Source: Microbulbifer sp. THAF38 (lineage in GTDB: Bacteria; Pseudomonadota; Gammaproteobacteria; Pseudomonadales; Cellvibrionaceae). Taken from it: a stretch of 64,000 nucleotides of DNA. Each line of letters starts with the position of its first letter. The stretch's first letter is position 1. Position numbers and translations under genes: made by a program. Positions 45,501-54,063 of the stretch are shown piece by piece. The stretch lies in the NCBI RefSeq assembly GCF_009363535.1, contig NZ_CP045369.1:372001-436000 (forward strand), read 5' to 3'. The notes under the pieces were generated by a model. It made no database searches. It had not been told where the DNA came from and saw only the letters and a list, made by a program, of their open reading frames with translations.

Positions 45501-45645
45501 TCTGGCCGCCGTAATCGTCGGTGGTATGGCGGTTAGTACCCTGTTTACTTTGATTTTGTTGCCGGCGCTGTTACAGACCGGTCATCTGCCCCTGCCGCAA
45601 TTCAGCCGGCTGCGCCATAAACTGGCCCTGAGGAGTTCCCAATGA
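42550..45645 (+). CDS. RND efflux transporter permease subunit
   Basis: 1031 residues with the two-fold RND layout: a membrane segment, a large periplasmic loop (about 30-330), six membrane segments, a second periplasmic loop (about 560-860) and five more segments. In TM4 the proton-relay site reads GMVLDAAIVVLENI, a single Asp followed by Ala instead of the Asp-Asp of AcrB. In TM10 the AcrB Lys position is Asn (LVVNNAILLVHQ). Such permeases export drugs, detergents or lipophiles. It precedes its adaptor gene, overlapping it by 4 bases; no outer-membrane factor is encoded nearby, so a TolC elsewhere is presumably used. Confidence 0.9.
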   Translation: MALTKAAIKNPAAAGVAVVFAVLLGTFLASRLPVQLFPDIENPRIAIQAGWRAAAPKEVEAEIVEPIESVLQGLTGLETMEVNAGRGGAWVNLEFTMGTDMNKVLIDVISRMSSLPPLPRDAEPPRVMLGGWGGDATALTYFFLQKLPGNPNHLDDYAGLIEDVLRPELESVPGVSSVEAQSGRAAQEELQVIFDPWKAADLGIQLPAISRQLASARDVSGGFTDVGRRRYTLRFVGEYKPADLSELVLEWRDGQPVRLGDIAEVRVGPSDSRGVTTQNGNPAVSMRINRTNDANMLATLELVKQKVAELNATKLKNEQLVLVQSFDASVFVYRALNLLGGNLILGILLAVGVLWWFMRRMRATLIVAAAIPISLLSTFVVLSAAGRSVNVISLAGLAFATGMVLDAAIVVLENIVRLREKGLAPEEASEQGAGQVWGALLASTATTVAIFLPVFFLNSVEGQVFGDLALTIAVAVVFSLLAAIAIVPLAAKLWLPPISSEDRLAHVWEKITTRVMALTSTRARRWQVIGGFLLVPIAATYFLLPNLDYLPPVKRDAVDVWMNFPSSTNTKTIEKDIVNELDRRMAPYMSGERDPALKNYYIITWPHGGTMGVRVEDMDQAKEMERLLREEILVDIPDFQGFAARGNLFGQFGGDRRIALHLQSRDADGLMRAAARGVEVMEEVMPGTPVQTNPGLSLSEPELTVRPNDRAMLEQGWNRQDMGGLIRTLGNGLYVGEYFDGEKRLDVIFRAQPWSTPEQLQNTPLVTPRGEVVPLSQLASVERTVGPGNLRRVDGRRTITLNIVPPDDISLEEVRAQLEEDVLPKIREALPDDGSILVGGNASDLDKALISLSQNFLLALLILFLLMSALFRSLRDAGLVLLTVPLATVGGVLALQLLNLISFQPLDLLTMIGFVILLGLVVNNAILLVHQTRAAEGAGASRVEAVEQALRLRLRPIFMSTLTSVFGMLPLLVAPGEGSVIYRGLAAVIVGGMAVSTLFTLILLPALLQTGHLPLPQFSRLRHKLALRSSQ

Positions 45646-46766
45646 AGAAGTTACTAGCCGGTGTTGCCCTGTCCATCGCCTTTGTGGGGCCGACGCTGGC
45701 CCAGAATGGCACGGTAGCGGTAACCGTAGATCGGGCCGAGACCCGCCAGATGGCGCCGAGCCAGTGGTCCGCCGGGCAGGTGGTGAGCCGCCGCGATATT
45801 CGCATTTCCTCGGAGCTGGATGGCGCGCTGGAGTTTGTCGCCGAGCCCGGCAGTCTGGTAAAGAAAGGGGAACGCCTGGCACAGCTGGATGGGACCCACT
45901 GGCGCCTACAGTTGCGCAATAGCGAGAGCCGCATTGCCCAGTTACAGGCGCGTCTCACCTATCTGGATGCGCAGCTGCAGCGTTTGAGCAAGCTGGCGGA
46001 AAGCAATAGCACTTCGCGCGCGGCGCTGGAGGAGCAGCAAGCCGAACGCGAGGCTATGGCACAGGATCTCTTGGCTGCACAAATTGAGCGGGACAGACGT
46101 GCCTACGAGCTTGGTAAAACTACCATCGATGCTCCCTTTGACACCCTGGTGGTGAGCCGCGAATTACAGGCGGGGGAGTATGTACGCACTGGCTCCGAGT
46201 TGCTGCGTGCCCTGGATATGTCTCAACTGGAAGTGGAAGCGGATATCCCTCTGGCCGCATTGCCCCTGATCGACGCCGGAGACAGCATTGCAGTGCGCAG
46301 TGATGCGGTATCCCTATCCGAGGACGAGAGCGTCAGTGCTCGGATCATCAACGGCCAGGTGCGCCAGTTTGTCCCCGTAGCCAGTGACAATTCGCGCAGG
46401 GTCAAGCTGATGGTGCAGTTGCCTCGTAACAGCACGCAACAGTGGGACTGGATCGTGGGGATGCCGGTACAAGTGGCTGTGCCTCTCTCTGAAGTTAGCG
46501 CCACCATGGCGGTACCACGGGATGCCTTGGTGCTGCGCAATGGTGAAACCTTCGTTTACCGTATAGATAAAGAAGACAAAGCTGAGCGACTCACCGTTCG
46601 TGTTGGCAGCGGCGATGGAGAATGGATTGCTGTTTACGGCGACCTCGATAGTGGTGACCGGGTTGTTGTGCGCGGCGCCGAGCGTCTGCAGTCGGGGCAG
46701 GACGTGAAGATACTCTCGGAAGTGGTGCGCGATGAGGATGGCACCAATATTGTGAGCGGAACCTGA
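45642..46766 (+). CDS. RND efflux periplasmic adaptor subunit
   Basis: 374 residues with a Sec signal peptide (MKKLLAGVALSIAFVGPTLA, no lipobox Cys). Lipoyl half-motifs surround a coiled-coil hairpin (about 85-155, LQARLTYLDAQLQRLSKLAE), followed by beta-barrel and membrane-proximal domains. It links the permease to the outer-membrane channel. Start overlaps the permease stop (ATGA), showing translational coupling. Confidence 0.9.
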   Translation: MKKLLAGVALSIAFVGPTLAQNGTVAVTVDRAETRQMAPSQWSAGQVVSRRDIRISSELDGALEFVAEPGSLVKKGERLAQLDGTHWRLQLRNSESRIAQLQARLTYLDAQLQRLSKLAESNSTSRAALEEQQAEREAMAQDLLAAQIERDRRAYELGKTTIDAPFDTLVVSRELQAGEYVRTGSELLRALDMSQLEVEADIPLAALPLIDAGDSIAVRSDAVSLSEDESVSARIINGQVRQFVPVASDNSRRVKLMVQLPRNSTQQWDWIVGMPVQVAVPLSEVSATMAVPRDALVLRNGETFVYRIDKEDKAERLTVRVGSGDGEWIAVYGDLDSGDRVVVRGAERLQSGQDVKILSEVVRDEDGTNIVSGT

Positions 46767-46862
46767 CCGACCTATCGGTTGCAGTCCCCATAAATTAAAT
46801 TGGGGAACAAAGTTCCATGACAATACACTTCTGCGACATTTACTTGCTCGCCGAGGTGTCTT

Positions 46863-47552
46863 ATGCGTTTCCTGTTCGCGCTGCTGTTACTGACAATGAC
46901 CTCAGCACCTCTAGCGGAGACGCAGATGGTGCGCCTTCCAGACGGGGCGCGCCTTATCGAAGCCAATAATGAGATCTATTTCTACGTAGACGGAAACTTC
47001 TACCGGCAGGGGCCAGATGGCTATACCCGCGTGGAGCCGCCACTGGGAGCCAAAGTACCGGAAGTTCCTATGGGGACTTCATTCTACCTCGATGGCAAGG
47101 ACTATCGACGGGCTGGCAATGGCACCTTCTTCGAATTTGACCCAAAGGACAATCAATTTGTGGTGGTGACACCGCCGGCTAACTGGCGCAATTACAGCCG
47201 CAACCCCCTAGAGTCCGGGGAGAGAATTTACTCACGGGCCTATCCTTCTCAGCGTACCTATCCTTCACAGCGTACCTATCCGTCAGAACGCACTTACCCA
47301 CCTCAATACGAGACTTCCCGAGCTTACCCTCCTAAGTATGAATCCTCCCGTAACGTCAGCCAGCTACGGCATTCACGCGGTGTACGCCGCTCCGGCCGCA
47401 ATCTCGGCCGTCGGGAAGTCTTTTGTCAAACCAGGGCTGCCAATTTGGTGAGAAGTACGCACCAACTCGGCAGAGCGTCGGTGACCAGTACGCGAGCCTA
47501 CCGAAGGCAGTACCTCAATTGTATGCGTGGCTATGGGCGCAGACGTTATTGA
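46863..47552 (+). CDS. Exported DUF6515-like protein with short Tyr-Pro repeats
   Basis: 229 residues with a signal peptide ending near APLAE. Residues about 25-105 contain short strands ending in FYVDGNFYRQGPDGYTRVEPP and a second, similar YLDGKDYRRAGNGTFFEF unit, which look like DUF6515-type repeats. Then come three exact-length YPS(Q/Q/E)RT units and two (A/T)YPP(Q/K)YE(T/S)SR units, and a basic, Arg-rich C-terminus. Probably periplasmic or surface-located; function unknown. Confidence 0.65.
   Translation: MRFLFALLLLTMTSAPLAETQMVRLPDGARLIEANNEIYFYVDGNFYRQGPDGYTRVEPPLGAKVPEVPMGTSFYLDGKDYRRAGNGTFFEFDPKDNQFVVVTPPANWRNYSRNPLESGERIYSRAYPSQRTYPSQRTYPSERTYPPQYETSRAYPPKYESSRNVSQLRHSRGVRRSGRNLGRREVFCQTRAANLVRSTHQLGRASVTSTRAYRRQYLNCMRGYGRRRY
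47241..47294 (+). repeat. Three tandem 18-base repeats inside the DUF6515-like gene
   Basis: Units at 47241-47258, 47259-47276 and 47277-47294 encode YPSQRT, YPSQRT and YPSERT. The first two differ by one base; the third is more diverged. They are followed by two copies of a related 30-base unit up to about 47351. Confidence 0.85.
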
Positions 47553-47609
47553 GTTTTCTTTGAGCTCTTGGGGCGGGAGCCAGGCGGCTCTCGGCTACAC
47601 TCAAGGAAT

Positions 47610-49871
47610 ATGCCCTTAAGGGCAGGCTTTCCCCTCGCAGATACTGCTTCACGGACAGATGTGTACTCTATGCTGGGCGCTGGTGGTTACTCTTATTATT
47701 TTGAAAAGCATAAGACTCGCTCCGAGCACCGATTACCCCACTTTTTTTCGCTCGCTCTCTGCCTGATTTTTCTCGCCCTGTTTTCCCTGGCGGCCAGCGC
47801 CCAGCTGCCGGGCTCCAAACCCAAGGAATTCAAACCGGTAGTTCCCGAGTTCGCCGACCCCTCTGCAGACTGGTGGACCGGTTGGACCAGCGCATCACCG
47901 GAACAGCGGCGGGAGTGGCTGCTGGCCTTAAAGAAAGGCTGGGAGGAGTGGCAGCAGGAAGTGCCGAAAGATGACGAAGCGCTGCAAAAAGGTGCCAAGA
48001 AAATCACCCAGAGCCTGGAGGGGGTGGAGGTCACCTGGAATAAGCGCCAGGAGTACTTAAAAGTTGAGCTGATGCCGGATGTGAAGTTTCCGGAAAAGCC
48101 TACCGTACTCGACTGGGCCCGTGCCGATGCTGCTATCAGCCGGGGTCAGCGCCGTTTAAGTGGAGTGCAGTTGGAGGCGCGCCAGCTACGGGAAAGTCGC
48201 GCACAATCCCTGGCGCAGCTGCGCAAGCAGGTCATTGTGCTGCGCGATGCCAAAGGGGATGAAGAGGACGAGGCGGCGCAAGCGCTGTTGCTGGCTCAGA
48301 TTAATCACCTGAATATTATTGAGCAGCTGGAAACGGTGAATGAGTTCCTCGGCACCTGGCAGGAGAAAATTGATCTGGCGGAAACCAAGTTGCGGGGCAT
48401 GCTCGAAGACCTGCATTTCAGTGAAAAAGACGCCGAGAAACTGAAAAAATCTATCACCGATAGCGAGAAAAAAATCGAGCGCATTGCCACTACCCGCACC
48501 AGTATTCAGAGCTCCACCGAGCCCTCCACCGATCCCGACGTCAATATGAAAAAGGATCTCACCCTGATGCAGCTGGAGGTGGATCTGCTGGAGGAGCATC
48601 TGGGCAAGCGCAAGAGTGAGCTGCTGCAGTCCATCAACCGCGTATTGAATCCCAAGAATGAAGAGGAGACGCTGGTTGTCAGCCGTGAGCTGCTGGAGAA
48701 CGCCAATGCGGTGATTGAGAGTACTTCGCGGGAACTGGCCATTCGACAGCGGCAGGTAGTGGCCTGGCGCGATGAGGAGGAAAACGCCGACCTGAGCCGT
48801 TGGTGGGCTTACTTTGAGCGGATTGGCAGCGGTTTGGCCCGGGCCAACGACCTGGAGCAGGATATCCAGCGCTACGAAAAAGCCCAGCTGGAAGTCTACC
48901 GCGAACGCCAGGGCTGGTGGGCCACGGTGCGTGAGCGCCTGGCCCTGACAGGCCGCCAGGTATACAAGCGCTGGCGTACTTTGGCGGACTACCAGCTGTT
49001 TACCATCGCGCAAAATCCGATCACGCTACGCCTGATTGCCAAGATGGTGTTTGTGCTGGTCTGTGCATGGTTGCTATCGATGCTGACTCGCGCCTTCCTG
49101 CATCGACTCGTGCGCAGGGAGCACGCCAGCGAATCCTCCATGTACAACCTGAGCCGGGTACTGCATTACACCTATATCGGTGTCGCCCTGATCATAGTAT
49201 TGAGCATGCTCGGCCTGGACACCTCCAAGCTGGCACTGGTGGCCGGTGCTTTATCGGTGGGGCTTGGTTTTGGTTTGCAGGCGATCTTCTCCAATTTTAT
49301 CTCGGGGGTGATCTTGCTGTTTGAGCGACCGCTCAAGGTGGGCGACCTGGTGGAGTTGGAGTCCGGTGTCTTTGGCCGTATCCGCGATATCAATGTACGC
49401 TCCACACGCATCACCACCCGCGACAATGTGGATATCCTGGTGCCGAATACGGAGTTTGTGGCGGGGCGGGTGATTAACCATACCCTGGATGACCCGGTGC
49501 GCCGTATCCATGTGTCCTTTGGGGTTTCCTATTCCTCCGACCCGGATTTGGTGCGCGAGGCTGCACTGGAAGCCGCCTCGCGGGTCAATATCACCCATAC
49601 CGACTGGAAGCGTAAAACTGAGGTATGGCTGATGGGGTTTGGCGACAGTGCCTTGAACTTCAAACTGGTGGTATGGGTGAACAGCAATATGGTCACCTCC
49701 CTGGGGGACTCCTATGCACTCTACAATCTGGAGTTGTTGCGGGAGTTCCGTGAAAAGGGTATCGAGGTGCCTTTCCCGCAACGAGACCTGCACCTGCGCA
49801 GTTGGGATGCGCCGGTGCTGATCGCCCACTCCGAGAGAAATGAGAAAAACGAGAAAAGCGAGAAGAAGTAG
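47610..49871 (+). CDS. Large mechanosensitive channel, MscS family
   Basis: About 753 residues. A signal-peptide-like segment (HFFSLALCLIFLALFSLAAS) is followed by a long periplasmic coiled-coil region (about 140-430), three membrane segments, and the MscS pore and beta domain: VAGALSVGLGFGLQAIFSNF, then FERPLKVGDLVELESGVFGRI. It releases solutes on hypo-osmotic shock; the extended periplasmic part is like MscM/MscK-type channels, but shorter. The start is uncertain: ATG 47610 has AAGGA very close by, ATG 47670 lies before the signal region with no clear ribosome-binding site, and the frame is open to 47568. Confidence 0.88.
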   Translation: MPLRAGFPLADTASRTDVYSMLGAGGYSYYFEKHKTRSEHRLPHFFSLALCLIFLALFSLAASAQLPGSKPKEFKPVVPEFADPSADWWTGWTSASPEQRREWLLALKKGWEEWQQEVPKDDEALQKGAKKITQSLEGVEVTWNKRQEYLKVELMPDVKFPEKPTVLDWARADAAISRGQRRLSGVQLEARQLRESRAQSLAQLRKQVIVLRDAKGDEEDEAAQALLLAQINHLNIIEQLETVNEFLGTWQEKIDLAETKLRGMLEDLHFSEKDAEKLKKSITDSEKKIERIATTRTSIQSSTEPSTDPDVNMKKDLTLMQLEVDLLEEHLGKRKSELLQSINRVLNPKNEEETLVVSRELLENANAVIESTSRELAIRQRQVVAWRDEEENADLSRWWAYFERIGSGLARANDLEQDIQRYEKAQLEVYRERQGWWATVRERLALTGRQVYKRWRTLADYQLFTIAQNPITLRLIAKMVFVLVCAWLLSMLTRAFLHRLVRREHASESSMYNLSRVLHYTYIGVALIIVLSMLGLDTSKLALVAGALSVGLGFGLQAIFSNFISGVILLFERPLKVGDLVELESGVFGRIRDINVRSTRITTRDNVDILVPNTEFVAGRVINHTLDDPVRRIHVSFGVSYSSDPDLVREAALEAASRVNITHTDWKRKTEVWLMGFGDSALNFKLVVWVNSNMVTSLGDSYALYNLELLREFREKGIEVPFPQRDLHLRSWDAPVLIAHSERNEKNEKSEKK

Positions 49872-50019
49872 TGCCTCTCGGGCTGCACTGGACTTGAGTT
49901 GCCGCAAACAGGCGTAGTATTTTCCAAATAGCCGACGAGAATGTTGGCTTCATCCCTGTCATTTTTTATTGCTGCGTTTTGCTATCGGGCGCTCGTGCAA
50001 TATCTATAAGGAAACGCCG

Positions 50020-51432
50020 GTGCTGATAATCCCGATCCAAAATAAACCAGACTGGCGCCGCCCTCCACTGATGTGCTTCGCGCTGATCCTCGCCAACCTG
50101 TTGATATTTGTATTTTACCAGGGGGGAGATGAGGCCCGCTGGCAACAGGCGGAAGAGTATTATTTTGACAGTGACCTGCCAGACCTGGAAGAGCAGCGCT
50201 TTCTGGTTTACGTCAACGAGGAGCACCCAGAGTGGCGCCTGCAGATGGATGTGGAGGGAGAGGAGTTCGTCTACCGGGAACTGTTGTGGAATACGGAGTT
50301 TCACCAGTGGTTGCTGCCCAAGCTGAAACAGGAAGGGCAGAGCCAGTGGCTGCAACAGCGCCTGCATTTTGCCGGGCTGCGCAACCAAGTCAGCAGCATG
50401 GCCTTGGGCCTGATCCCGGCGGAGCCCAGCGTGGCCGGCATGCTCGGCCATATGTTCCTACATGGCAGCTGGGATCATTTGATCGGCAATATGGTGTTTT
50501 TGTTGTTGTTTGGCTTGTCGGTGGAGTTGGCTCTGGGCGGACTCTGGTTTATCGCCCTCTATTTACTCGGTGGCCTGGCCGCGGCTGGTTTGCATATGCT
50601 GGTGGAGTCTGGCAGTAATGTACCCATGGTCGGTGCTTCCGGTGCCGTGTCAGCGATAATGGGTATGTTCGTTGCTATCTACGGCGTGCGGCGTTTGCGA
50701 TTCTTCTACACCGTTGGATTTATGTTTGGCGAGTTCAGCGCACCAGCTTTAATGGTGCTGCCTCTGTGGCTGGGCAAGGAAATCTTCGGTTACTTTTACG
50801 GGGATGCGGGTATTGCCTATTGGGCCCACACCGGCGGTTTGTTGGCCGGATTTGTCCTGGCCTTGATGCTGATTTACTGGCGCCCACCGTTAAAGGAGAT
50901 GCCGGTGGAGGAAGAGGAATTACCCTCGCCACAACAGAGCGCGCTGACGCGTATCGACCGATTCCAGGAAGAGGGCAAGTTGATTGAGGCCGCTGAAGCT
51001 GCGGCCGCGGCAGTGCGTCAGTATCCCGATCATTTGGCTCTGATTCAGCGCTATATCGAATTGACCGCGATTAATCCCGATAGTGAGGCGTATCACCGCG
51101 CCAATCTGGCGCTCTTCGCCCAGGCTGCCAACCCGGCCATCGATGCCCGTATTCTTGAGGCTGGTTATCGAAACTATCGACAAGCTACGCAGACACCGCG
51201 CGCCCTCACCGCCAAAGCCTGCCTGCTTATGGCGCGCCGTGCCGCCGAAGTGAAAAACTGGTCCTGGCTGGAAGAGCTTTTAAACAGGCTAATTGCGCAG
51301 CGGGTGCAACATCCACTGATACCCAAGTTGGGCATGGCTCTGGTGAATTATTACCGACGCCTGGGGGAGGAAGGGCGTGCGCGAGAGATGAAAGCGCTAA
51401 CCCAGGGGATGGAAATATCTGGTCAGCCCTAG
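50020..51432 (+). CDS. Rhomboid intramembrane serine protease with a TPR-like C-terminal region
   Basis: 470 residues from GTG 50020, with AAGGAA 6 bases upstream. The rhomboid core is visible: HMFLHGSWDHLIGN, catalytic Ser207 in MVGASGAVSAIMG, and catalytic His270 in YWAHTGGLLAGF. About 100 hydrophilic residues (about 37-138) are inserted after the first membrane segment, and a C-terminal soluble part of about 165 residues is helical and Ala/Leu-rich, like TPR arrays. Rhomboids cleave membrane proteins near the membrane surface. Substrate unknown. Confidence 0.88.
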   Translation: MLIIPIQNKPDWRRPPLMCFALILANLLIFVFYQGGDEARWQQAEEYYFDSDLPDLEEQRFLVYVNEEHPEWRLQMDVEGEEFVYRELLWNTEFHQWLLPKLKQEGQSQWLQQRLHFAGLRNQVSSMALGLIPAEPSVAGMLGHMFLHGSWDHLIGNMVFLLLFGLSVELALGGLWFIALYLLGGLAAAGLHMLVESGSNVPMVGASGAVSAIMGMFVAIYGVRRLRFFYTVGFMFGEFSAPALMVLPLWLGKEIFGYFYGDAGIAYWAHTGGLLAGFVLALMLIYWRPPLKEMPVEEEELPSPQQSALTRIDRFQEEGKLIEAAEAAAAAVRQYPDHLALIQRYIELTAINPDSEAYHRANLALFAQAANPAIDARILEAGYRNYRQATQTPRALTAKACLLMARRAAEVKNWSWLEELLNRLIAQRVQHPLIPKLGMALVNYYRRLGEEGRAREMKALTQGMEISGQP

Positions 51433-51518
51433 AAGGCAGCGGTCTATATATTGGAATACGTTGGCAACTGGACAATCGTCAGTGAGTATCAATAAGATCA
51501 AATTGGCAGGGGAGCCAA

Positions 51519-51987
51519 ATGAATAAATCTATTATTAAAAACAAAGAAATCCTGGAAATGGAAGGGGAGCACAAGGTGCACTTCCTAAACCCGAATGCTG
51601 TGCGTCGTAATAAATCCCTGGGGGGATATTACCGGGATAAGCGGTTTTGGTTTTCATATCATCGAAATAGAGCCTGGGTATGAATCCACTGAATATCACT
51701 GCCATAAATTCGAAGATGAGTGTGTCTATATCCTGCAAGGACAGGCGTCAGTGCAAATTGGTGAAGATACCCATACGGTGAGTGAAGGGGACTTTATTGG
51801 TTACCCGGCCAATGGTCTCCCCCACGTGATGAAAAATACCGGCGAGGGTACTCTACGCTGTATCGTGGTAGGCCAACGCCTGGATCACGATGTGGCCGAT
51901 TACCCAAATAAAAATAAGAGGATTTACCGCAACAAAGGCTTGCCCTGGGAGCTGGTGGATCACGCAGATATTGAGCATCCCCGCTAA
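51519..51987 (+). pseudogene. Cupin domain protein, frameshifted in a run of six G
   Basis: The ATG at 51519, after GGGGAG, opens a frame with the family-like N-terminus MNKSIIKNKEILEMEGEHKV that continues to RRNKSLG and then leaves frame. The frame beginning at 51595 continues in register with GDITGISGFGFHIIEIEPGY and a cupin core (ESTEYHCHKFEDECVYIL, H and E metal ligands; GDFIGYPANGLPHVM). Removing one G from the run 51620-51625 joins them into one protein of about 156 residues. So this is either a real broken gene, a slippage-controlled gene, or a homopolymer sequencing error. Confidence 0.8.
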
Positions 51988-52009
51988 TTGCAAACGCTGA
52001 GTTTCCTTT

Positions 52010-52375
52010 ATGTCCACGAAAATTCGTGTTTTCTACAATTCTGCCTGTCCGGTATGCGATGCGGGAATTCGTGCACAGAAGAAAAAAAACACCACATGTG
52101 GTGTGGACTGGGAAGATGTGCACCTTGATAACGCCAAAGCACAACAGCTCAGTGTCGATCTGGAGTTTGTGCGGGAACGCCTACATGTGATTGATACACA
52201 GGGGCATCTGCGGGTGGGCTATGAAGCATTTATAGCCATCTGGGAGAATTCTCCCAGTGAGCAGTGGAAAGCAAGATTGTCAAAAATACCGGGTCTGCGT
52301 TGGTGCCTTAACAAAATCTACAATGGCTTTGCCCGCTGCCTGTATGTATGGAACAGGGCTTTGAAGCACTGGTAA
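52010..52375 (+). CDS. DCC1-like (DUF393) thiol-disulfide oxidoreductase family protein
   Basis: 121 residues. The CPVCDAG motif in FYNSACPVCDAGIRAQ near the N-terminus is the DCC signature of the family, though the tail is CDAG rather than the commonest C-x-x-C-x-x-x-V form. The rest (RLHVIDTQGHLRVGYEAF, then a helical C-terminus) fits the family. A disulfide-exchange function is assumed from the motif. About 20 bases follow the cupin stop. Confidence 0.85.
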   Translation: MSTKIRVFYNSACPVCDAGIRAQKKKNTTCGVDWEDVHLDNAKAQQLSVDLEFVRERLHVIDTQGHLRVGYEAFIAIWENSPSEQWKARLSKIPGLRWCLNKIYNGFARCLYVWNRALKHW

Positions 52376-52485
52376 GAGTGGTTCTGATATTTTACGAGGT
52401 GAAAACTGGTCACCGAAGCGCGCTACTTTTTACTCGAAACGCGCTGTTGGCCCATACTTCCTGTTTGCGGACTCTTGTGAATAAA

Positions 52486-53898
52486 TCAGTGTGTACTTTC
52501 TGAACTGTTTAATACTTTCCACAAAGCGTCTATCTGATTGGCCAGAGGGGTGTTCGGGAATTTCTTCCTGATAAACTGTAGCAATTTCCTGGCTAGATCT
52601 TCTCGGCTCAATCCGTCCATATACACCTGCGCGAGCAGCAAGTAGGCGGCATCCAATTGTGGATAATTTTCCTTGTGCAGATTGTTCAGCAATTGCGCGG
52701 CCTGCTGATATTTATGCTGTTGATAGAGCACTTTGGCCAGGGCGTGGCGAAGTTCGGGTTTAGTGATCGGCGGCGTGGGCTCAGTAGCCAGGTAGAGTTC
52801 TGCAGCTTTGTGTGGCCGGTTGATTTGTACAAACTTATCCAGCAGGTGCGGACCCAGTTCCCGCAGGGCTTTTTGGTCCTGGGTTGCCAGAAGTAAGCGG
52901 TAGTAGCGCTCGTTGAGTGCTTCGTCATTGGGGTGGCGTCGAAGTCCATCTACCAGGGCCTGGCGTGCGGCTGGCAGATTCGACTCGCGCATTAATATTT
53001 GTGCATCCGCCAGGGCACGTGCGCGGTTAAATTCCTCCTCGTCCATATAGGTGCTTTCATCATCCAGCTCGGCCTGGATGCCCAGTTTCTGTTGCCGAGA
53101 CAGGCAGATATAACCCATCATCGCGCTGGTCACGATATAGAAGTAGGTGGTAGTGGCCGCGATCACCGGAGCCAGGGACCAGGGTGGTAACTTCTCAATG
53201 GCAATGGCCATTAGTAAATTGGGCGCGGCGGAAACTGCAGTGGTAGTAATCCACAGCAGCCAGTAGGGCCAACCGATAATCAAAGTAAATTGTAGTAACT
53301 TGAGAGGATTGATTGCCGCACGCAGGCTGTGCTCAAGGGCCAGTACAATCATCGCCGCTGGCGCAAACAGGAAGAGGGCGAAGGCATAAACCTGCACGGC
53401 ACCCATGCCCAAGGCTAATAGCTTGTAGCCGACAAAACCAGCAACCAGGGTCATCGCAATGACTTTTAGAAACAACGGCGCGCTATTGCCGTCCAGGGCA
53501 TCACCAATTTCCGGAGCTTCCAGCTGCCCACTGGCGAGCCGCTCGATAACCAGTAGGTTGTAGCGACTCACCAGGGCAACGATTCCCACCATGACTACGA
53601 TGGCTAAAGGTCCCAGGCTCGAGATTAATAAACTGGCCGCAGCCGCCAGAGCCACAATCGCCAGGGGCCCGGGTTTCAGGGCATAGAGAAAGTAAAAAAT
53701 GCCCATCTGCCAAAAAGGCTTGGCGCTGTTACTGGCGCCGATATACTCCACTGGGTCTCGGCACAGTGGGCACTCAGGACCGAGGCCCTGATAATTGGCG
53801 CTGGAGCCCGGAATGCATTCGCTACAGTATTTGCGCTGACAGGGTTGGCACTGCCAGGATGCATCGGCACTGGAATGGTAGTGGCAGGATTCAGCCAT
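52486..53898 (-). CDS. Zinc-finger (B-box-like) membrane protein with a TPR-like C-terminus, unknown function
   Basis: 470 residues. The N-terminal 50 residues have a Cys/His cluster like a B-box zinc finger: CHYHSSADASWQCQPCQRKYC, then CPLCRD. Residues about 65-270 hold about six membrane segments. The C-terminal 190 residues are helical and repeat-like (ALVDGLRRHPNDEALNERYY, ...HKYQQAAQLLNNLHKENYPQ), as in TPR proteins. No family name is certain. Divergent from pepB. Confidence 0.65.
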   Translation of the reverse strand: MAESCHYHSSADASWQCQPCQRKYCSECIPGSSANYQGLGPECPLCRDPVEYIGASNSAKPFWQMGIFYFLYALKPGPLAIVALAAAASLLISSLGPLAIVVMVGIVALVSRYNLLVIERLASGQLEAPEIGDALDGNSAPLFLKVIAMTLVAGFVGYKLLALGMGAVQVYAFALFLFAPAAMIVLALEHSLRAAINPLKLLQFTLIIGWPYWLLWITTTAVSAAPNLLMAIAIEKLPPWSLAPVIAATTTYFYIVTSAMMGYICLSRQQKLGIQAELDDESTYMDEEEFNRARALADAQILMRESNLPAARQALVDGLRRHPNDEALNERYYRLLLATQDQKALRELGPHLLDKFVQINRPHKAAELYLATEPTPPITKPELRHALAKVLYQQHKYQQAAQLLNNLHKENYPQLDAAYLLLAQVYMDGLSREDLARKLLQFIRKKFPNTPLANQIDALWKVLNSSESTH

Positions 53899-54063
53899 GT
53901 ATTTTCCCTAAGATCTTTTCTTCCTGAAGGTTTATTGTGTTTCTGCTGACAGTTTATCTGTCGTGATCGTGGCGGCGCAATCGTCGAGTATTTTTGATGT
54001 ACTGTTAGAATGCAGCGTGAATCCCAATAAAATTGGCACACAAGTTTCAAAAAAAGGTGTTGT

